Assembly: GCA_019775845.1 (NCBI GenBank)
Contig: JADQAV010000032.1
Span: forward strand, 1 to 64,000
From: Myrmaecium sp. VS I D KN 1
Lineage: Eukaryota; Ascomycota; Dothideomycetes; Valsariales; Valsariaceae
Reading direction: 5' to 3'
Length of the DNA stretch: 64,000 nt
Part shown: positions 59,553 to 64,000 of the stretch, piece by piece
Numbering within the stretch: position 1 is the stretch's first letter
Layout of the letters: the number at the start of each line of letters is the position of its first letter
Translations under genes and position numbers: made by a program
The notes under the pieces: model-generated
Told to the model about the DNA's origin: nothing
The model's database searches: none
The model's input: the letters and a program-made list of their open reading frames with translations, nothing else

Positions 59553-62406
59553 ACTATAACTATTTATATAAGTAAATATTAGAGGTTATAAGCTAGGTTA
59601 TATCTATATATATATTAAAATAGCTAAGATAACTTTCTTTATAAGTTAGATAGATAGACTCTATAGTAAGCCGGAAGCCATGTAGTTACTATACTAAGTA
59701 ATATAACTGGTCTATATATATTTATAATATATTCTAGTAACTGGATAGATATCTTAACTATATAGTAGTAATAAGATATCTATATAAAAGCTCCAGCTCC
59801 TAAGCTTAAGAAATTATTACTATAGTAAGATATAACCGTGGTAAGTTTATTCAGAAGAATATAAGAAACACCGTGCTATAAGCTAATTAAATCTAAAGAT
59901 AGCTAGAATTTAGAAAGCGCTTTAAAGGGGGATAAAGGTAAGGTATATAAAGATACAGATAAGATTACTTTAACCTATAGTAGTAGTTATAGTACTTATT
60001 AATATTATAAAGTCCTCTAATTAGTTAAATATATAGATTATAATATTTATAAGGGCTATTATAATACTCTAGAGAATAAGAAAATAAAAATATCTTCATC
60101 TTATAGAATTAATAGCTTTATAGTGATTAGTAAGAACTATATTATTTATATAATATAAAAAGTTCAGTACTGAAAAATATAAATAATATTAAGTGTATAT
60201 ACTTCCTCTAAGGAACTCTGGAGTAATTAATCTAGTATTTATAAGTAATCTAGATACCTTAATTTATATTATATAGATAGTAATTTATATTTAAATAACT
60301 ATTAAGAGCCTCCAAGAATAAAGCTATCAGCTATATATTATTAGATGAAATAGTAGTAAGTTATTAGCTTACTAGTCTAGTTTACTATCTATATAAATAG
60401 AGGTAGCTTATATTAGCTAGATAAGAAAAGCGTAAATAGAAAGATAAAGGTTTCTGAAATATTTCCGCCTTTTCTACTTTTCTGTAATACCTATCTATTA
60501 GATAGAAGCTTTCAGGTGGAGATATAAGGAATTAAGCCGTTAAAATCTAAGTTTCTATATATTAAACCGGTATTATAAGATATAAGATATAAGATATTAA
60601 GCATTATAGAATCTCTGTTTCTCTATATATAAGCTGAAACTTAGATTAAAATAATTATAGGGTATTAGGGGTCTATATTTATCTTAATAGATTATAAAAG
60701 TACTACTTTATCTGCTTATCTTATAGATAAATAATAGAAGATATAATATCATCCTTAAATCCTTCTACTAATTCTATTAGATACAGTCAGTACCCTTACT
60801 TCTCAAATCACATATTATAAAGTCACTATATTAATAACTCCCTTATAAGCCCCTCTAATATTCTAAACTTACTATAGAGCGATACTTCAGAAGTAAAATT
60901 AGTAGTACTAGGGGTACTAAACTAGACCCCTTCTAGTAAGGGTTTCTCGTAGGTACTCTTTTCTTATTACTATATTTTTTAAAGCATTTTAAATAGTAAT
61001 ATAGGTAGATATAACCTAGGTGCTCTAGACTAATCCCAGACTTTTAAGTATAATTTATAATTATCTTTACTTAGAACTATACTTAAGAAAATTATATAAA
61101 AGAGCAGATAGGGTAATAAATTAGAAAATATTTATTATATATCCTCTTTTCTTTTCTGGGAAATAGTATAGGTGAGGCTCTGTCTATAAGTAATACTACA
61201 CTTTATTAGAAAGTATAGTAATATACTAAAGACAAAATATAGACTATAATCTCTAAACTATACACTATAAATTAACTATAAGTAATATTCTTATATGTTC
61301 GTTTAAGAATCAGGGCTAAAATATCTATACTATATAACTATAGATATTTAGTAACTCTTACATTATTAGAAGAGAATATATAGTTATACTATACTATTAT
61401 AATATTATTTCTTATAATCTTATCACTATAATATACTAATATTCTCTTTAGTATTATATCAGGAGCTTATAGTTATTTTAGAGGGAAAAGCCTTAGCCCC
61501 TTTAATTATAATAAGTTAAAGACCTGATATAATCCTATTTAAGGGTAATAGACTTATAATATAAGTTTCCTAATAGTATAAATTAGTTTATGATATAGTA
61601 TTACTTAGTAATAATATTAAGATAATAAATAGAGTAGGCGCTAAAGTATTTTTATTATAATATTAATCTATAAGCTCTAGATATCCTAATTAAGAGCTTT
61701 TATTAAATATCTAGTCCTTAATACTTACTTTAAGATAATAATAGGCTAGTAACTTAGTATTCTAGTATATTATTATTAAATAACTATAATAAATCTAGAG
61801 TACTATACAATAAAATAATAATATATATTATATTTATAGAATTAGTTAGTTATTTAGGAGTAGCCTTTTTAGGGTACTGAAGTAACTTTTATATATATAA
61901 TCTAGTTAGTAGTAGTATATTTAGAATATAGTACTTATAACTAACCTCTATTATTTTAAAGCATAGGATTAATATATTAGATAAAGGATTAAATATAGTA
62001 ACCTATAGATATCTATATAGTAGTATCTAAATATATCTATATCTTAAGGTAATTCTACCTTATAATAGATACTAAGGCTATCTTAAGTATAAATATTATA
62101 CTTTAACTAATTAATACTCTGCGTAATCTAGGCTTATAGGAACTAATTATAGAGTAATAAGCAGAGCCACGGGTTCAGTAAAGGATAATCTAGGATAAGT
62201 AAATATAATAATAGTACATGTTATCAAGTGATGAGGAAACGACATGCGGCGTTGAACCAGGATGAAAATGAAGAAACAGAGGGTATCGCACATCCTCGCT
62301 CCTATCCGCTCTCCTCTCTCTTCTACCCCCGCCCCTCCCATTCCCTCGCTTTTCTCCCTCTCTAACATTATTCCAACCCTCTCCCCCATCTCCTGCAAAA
62401 AACGCC

Positions 62407-63024
62407 TCAAGCAGACAGACCCCCCTGGAGATCCCTTTCTATGGCCCCCCACCCCAATCCATCCGCCAACCTCTTCCTCACACCGCGGATCCGGGACTCG
62501 ATCTCCTCCAGTCGACGCTCGGCCCACACGTGTGCGTCCGCACTCGGTTGTTTTTGTTGCTCCTCCCAGTCGAGGGCGGCATGCACTGCGCCTAGCTCCG
62601 CGAGCAGCGCGTCCAACTCCGCGAGCAGGGTCAGGGCGTGGGTGTGGTCGTGGTTGTGGACGGGTTCTGAGGCGACTGTGGCAAGGGCAATGGTGGATGT
62701 TGCGGCACATGGGTCGCTGCCAGGAGATGTGACGCTGCTGCCGGTGGCGGAGATGGATCGGCTTGATGGGGTTGTCACGGCAGTAGCCGTTGTGGTGGTG
62801 CTGACGGTGGCAGTGGAGCTGGAAGAGGATGCTCCGGGATGGTCGACGGTGGTAATTGTCGAGTTGCTGTCGTAGTTGTTCTTACTGGCCGAGAAAGGCA
62901 TGATTCTGGGCCGGATCGGGTGAACCTGATGTGGGTCTTGACCTTGGTGCTGAGGAGGAGGCACAATGGGAACGAGCTTGTGAGCGTGGTTGCTGGAATT
63001 GGCGGCGTAGTTGCGCGTGCCCAT
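62407..63024 (-). CDS. Unnamed Ser/Thr-rich protein with C-terminal coiled coil (205 aa)
   Basis: The frame is open upstream to 63,177, but the first ATG is at 63,024 (MGTRNYAANSSNHAHK). Residues about 55-115 are an almost pure Ser/Thr/Ala stretch (SSSSSTATVSTTTTATAVTT), probably disordered or heavily O-glycosylated if secreted, though no signal peptide is seen. Residues about 125-205 are helical: TLLAELDALLAELGAVHAAL, then ERRLEEIESRIRGVRKRLAD, typical of a two-helix coiled coil. It is the first gene beyond the RIP block; its stop lies about 190 bp from the block edge. I do not recognise the family. Confidence 0.65.
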   Translation of the reverse strand: MGTRNYAANSSNHAHKLVPIVPPPQHQGQDPHQVHPIRPRIMPFSASKNNYDSNSTITTVDHPGASSSSSTATVSTTTTATAVTTPSSRSISATGSSVTSPGSDPCAATSTIALATVASEPVHNHDHTHALTLLAELDALLAELGAVHAALDWEEQQKQPSADAHVWAERRLEEIESRIRGVRKRLADGLGWGAIERDLQGGLSA

Positions 63025-64000
63025 TGTCCGTGTATCTCTGCTGAGCTTTCTGCCCCTTTTCCTTCGTCTGGCCTCACAGGATGGAAGGTCGAGTCTCCGA
63101 TGTGAGACGTACAAAGGGAGGCGAGAAGTTTCGGCAAGAAGCTCTGTTCCGGAAGGTTGCGATGTATCAGCCGGCAATGGTGAGTAGGAATGTGCGAGTC
63201 GTTATGTTGGTAGCTGCTGGTCCTGGCTCCCGAACGGGGGGCCTTGCGAGTTATATACGTCTGTCAACGCCTGACAGCAGCGAAAGACATCCCCAGGGTC
63301 CATGGCGGGATGGGGATCAGCCAGCAATGGGAGCTGTCCTTAGCCAGGCACTCGCTCGCGGTGGGGCCGGACCGCAGGCGAACAGCACTCCAGATACATG
63401 GGCTTGTACGAGAGGCGCATGCGAAAGTCGGCATGTGCAGGCAAGGGAGGATTCGCATGGTCGTTACGTGGGCGGACGAGGGAGGCTGAGGGAGCTAGTT
63501 CTAGCAACGACTAGTAACAGCTGCCCATCCGGCTTGATCCGGAGAGGCGGAAGGTGGACCGCGAAAACGGTTACTTAGTGACCGCTGAATGGTGAAACAG
63601 AGGATTTCGGGATGTTGGGTAAGTTACTCCGCTGCCGGGTGTGAATACACCGTGAATACATCGGGTCGGCGTCGGGGAGGGGAGGGCGTAAGGACGTGAG
63701 GAGGTGAGAAGCGCTTCGACCTTCCTGTCAATCTGCACCCTGTCCAGCTTAGCTCATTCGCGCTGCCCAGCCTCGGCCGCCATAGCGCTACGGAACGCTC
63801 TCCGGCCAACGGAATGCGGAGGAAGATCTGCAAGATGAGTACGGTAGCCAGCCAGGGCGGTCGTCTAGGCTGGGCCAGACGCTCGGCGCTCCCTTGTCCT
63901 CCTCATTCTTCACCTGTTCCTCCTCGCCCTCATCCCCGTCCGGACTGCAAGTCGAGTATGGACGGGCGAACGGCGACGACGGTCTTCAGAAGGTATGGGA
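63025..64000. other. Intergenic DNA to the window end
   Basis: Normal composition. An ATG at 63,835 (+) opens a frame that runs to the window end (MSTVASQGGRLGWARRS..), and an adjacent frame holds a hydrophobic run (LVLLILHLFLLALIPV). The start of another gene may lie here but cannot be decided. Confidence 0.4.

Larger units (their letters stand above)
30010..62215. other. 32-kb RIP-mutated repeat block without intact genes
   Basis: Composition changes within about 100 bp at both edges. Inside, CpA and TpG are nearly absent, TpA is greatly enriched and CpG survives. No open frame above about 60 codons occurs from 30,015 to 62,147. This is the expected state of a transposon cluster after repeated RIP, probably held as constitutive heterochromatin. 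The parts that could be resolved are listed separately; the remainder (mainly 30,010-32,440, 37,780-38,280, 38,860-40,120, 44,420-45,640, 46,820-48,510 and 55,300-62,215) is unclassified repeat-like DNA. Confidence 0.95.
56554..62215. other. Unclassified RIP-mutated DNA
   Basis: No recognisable element ends apart from a stretch of GGCCC/CAGGCCCTTATA short repeats at about 57,830-58,110 resembling family D interiors. It holds a (TA)n run at 58,493-58,525 and a (TAGA)n run at 59,531-59,552. I looked for reverse-transcriptase signatures in 61,600-62,150 without success. Confidence 0.6.

Noticed and set aside
30010-62215. CRISPR-like or centromere-like array from the many short spaced repeats
   Set aside because: The repeats are explained by transposon ends, LTR copies and minisatellites. 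Spacing is irregular and the organism is a eukaryote; AT-richness is due to RIP, and no centromere evidence can be read from sequence alone.

Overview
The window is the end of a chromosome from a filamentous ascomycete (Pezizomycotina). It opens with C-rich telomere repeats at positions 1-43. The genes have short introns of about 55-170 nt with GT..AG ends and CTAAC/CTGAC-type branch sites. Two blocks of AT-rich DNA have almost no CpA or TpG but keep CpG, which is the mark of repeat-induced point mutation (RIP). I cannot name the species.

Layout. (1) 44 to about 2,000: RIP-mutated DNA against the telomere, merging into a broken host protein-kinase-like gene (1,380-2,491) whose 3' part is RIP-mutated and whose 5' part is nearly clean. 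(2) About 2,500-30,000: a normal-composition gene island with nine gene models. These are a small helical protein, a 1,400-residue acidic membrane-anchored protein, several small coiled-coil proteins (two with N-myristoylation-type starts), a 432-residue unknown protein, a small secreted protein with a crystallin-like signature, a 1,003-residue Ulp1/C48-like cysteine-protease protein and an unnamed fungal protein at the block edge. (3) About 30,010-62,215: 32 kb of RIP-mutated repeats with no intact gene. (4) About 62,220-64,000: normal DNA resumes with one small gene.

Inside the large block I could resolve repeat families from their ends and target-site duplications (TSDs). They are a roughly 400-480 bp LTR family ('A'), a Ty3/gypsy-type fossil with roughly 160 bp LTRs ('B'), a second Ty3/gypsy trace ('C'), a 1.4 kb hAT-like non-autonomous transposon ('E'; two copies with exact 8-bp TSDs plus fragments), and a roughly 500-580 bp terminal-inverted-repeat family beginning GGGAATTACTA ('D'; four copies with 8-bp A/T-rich TSDs). 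They are nested, for example B inside E inside A, so the order of arrival can be read.

No operon or metabolic cluster is apparent. The gene island looks like accessory subtelomeric DNA, with mostly unnamed small proteins, one possible effector and one Ulp1-like protein. The likely links between genes are shared chromatin context and divergent promoters rather than a common pathway. Gene names are left blank because none is securely recognisable. Intron positions were inferred by eye from frame, splice consensus and branch sites.
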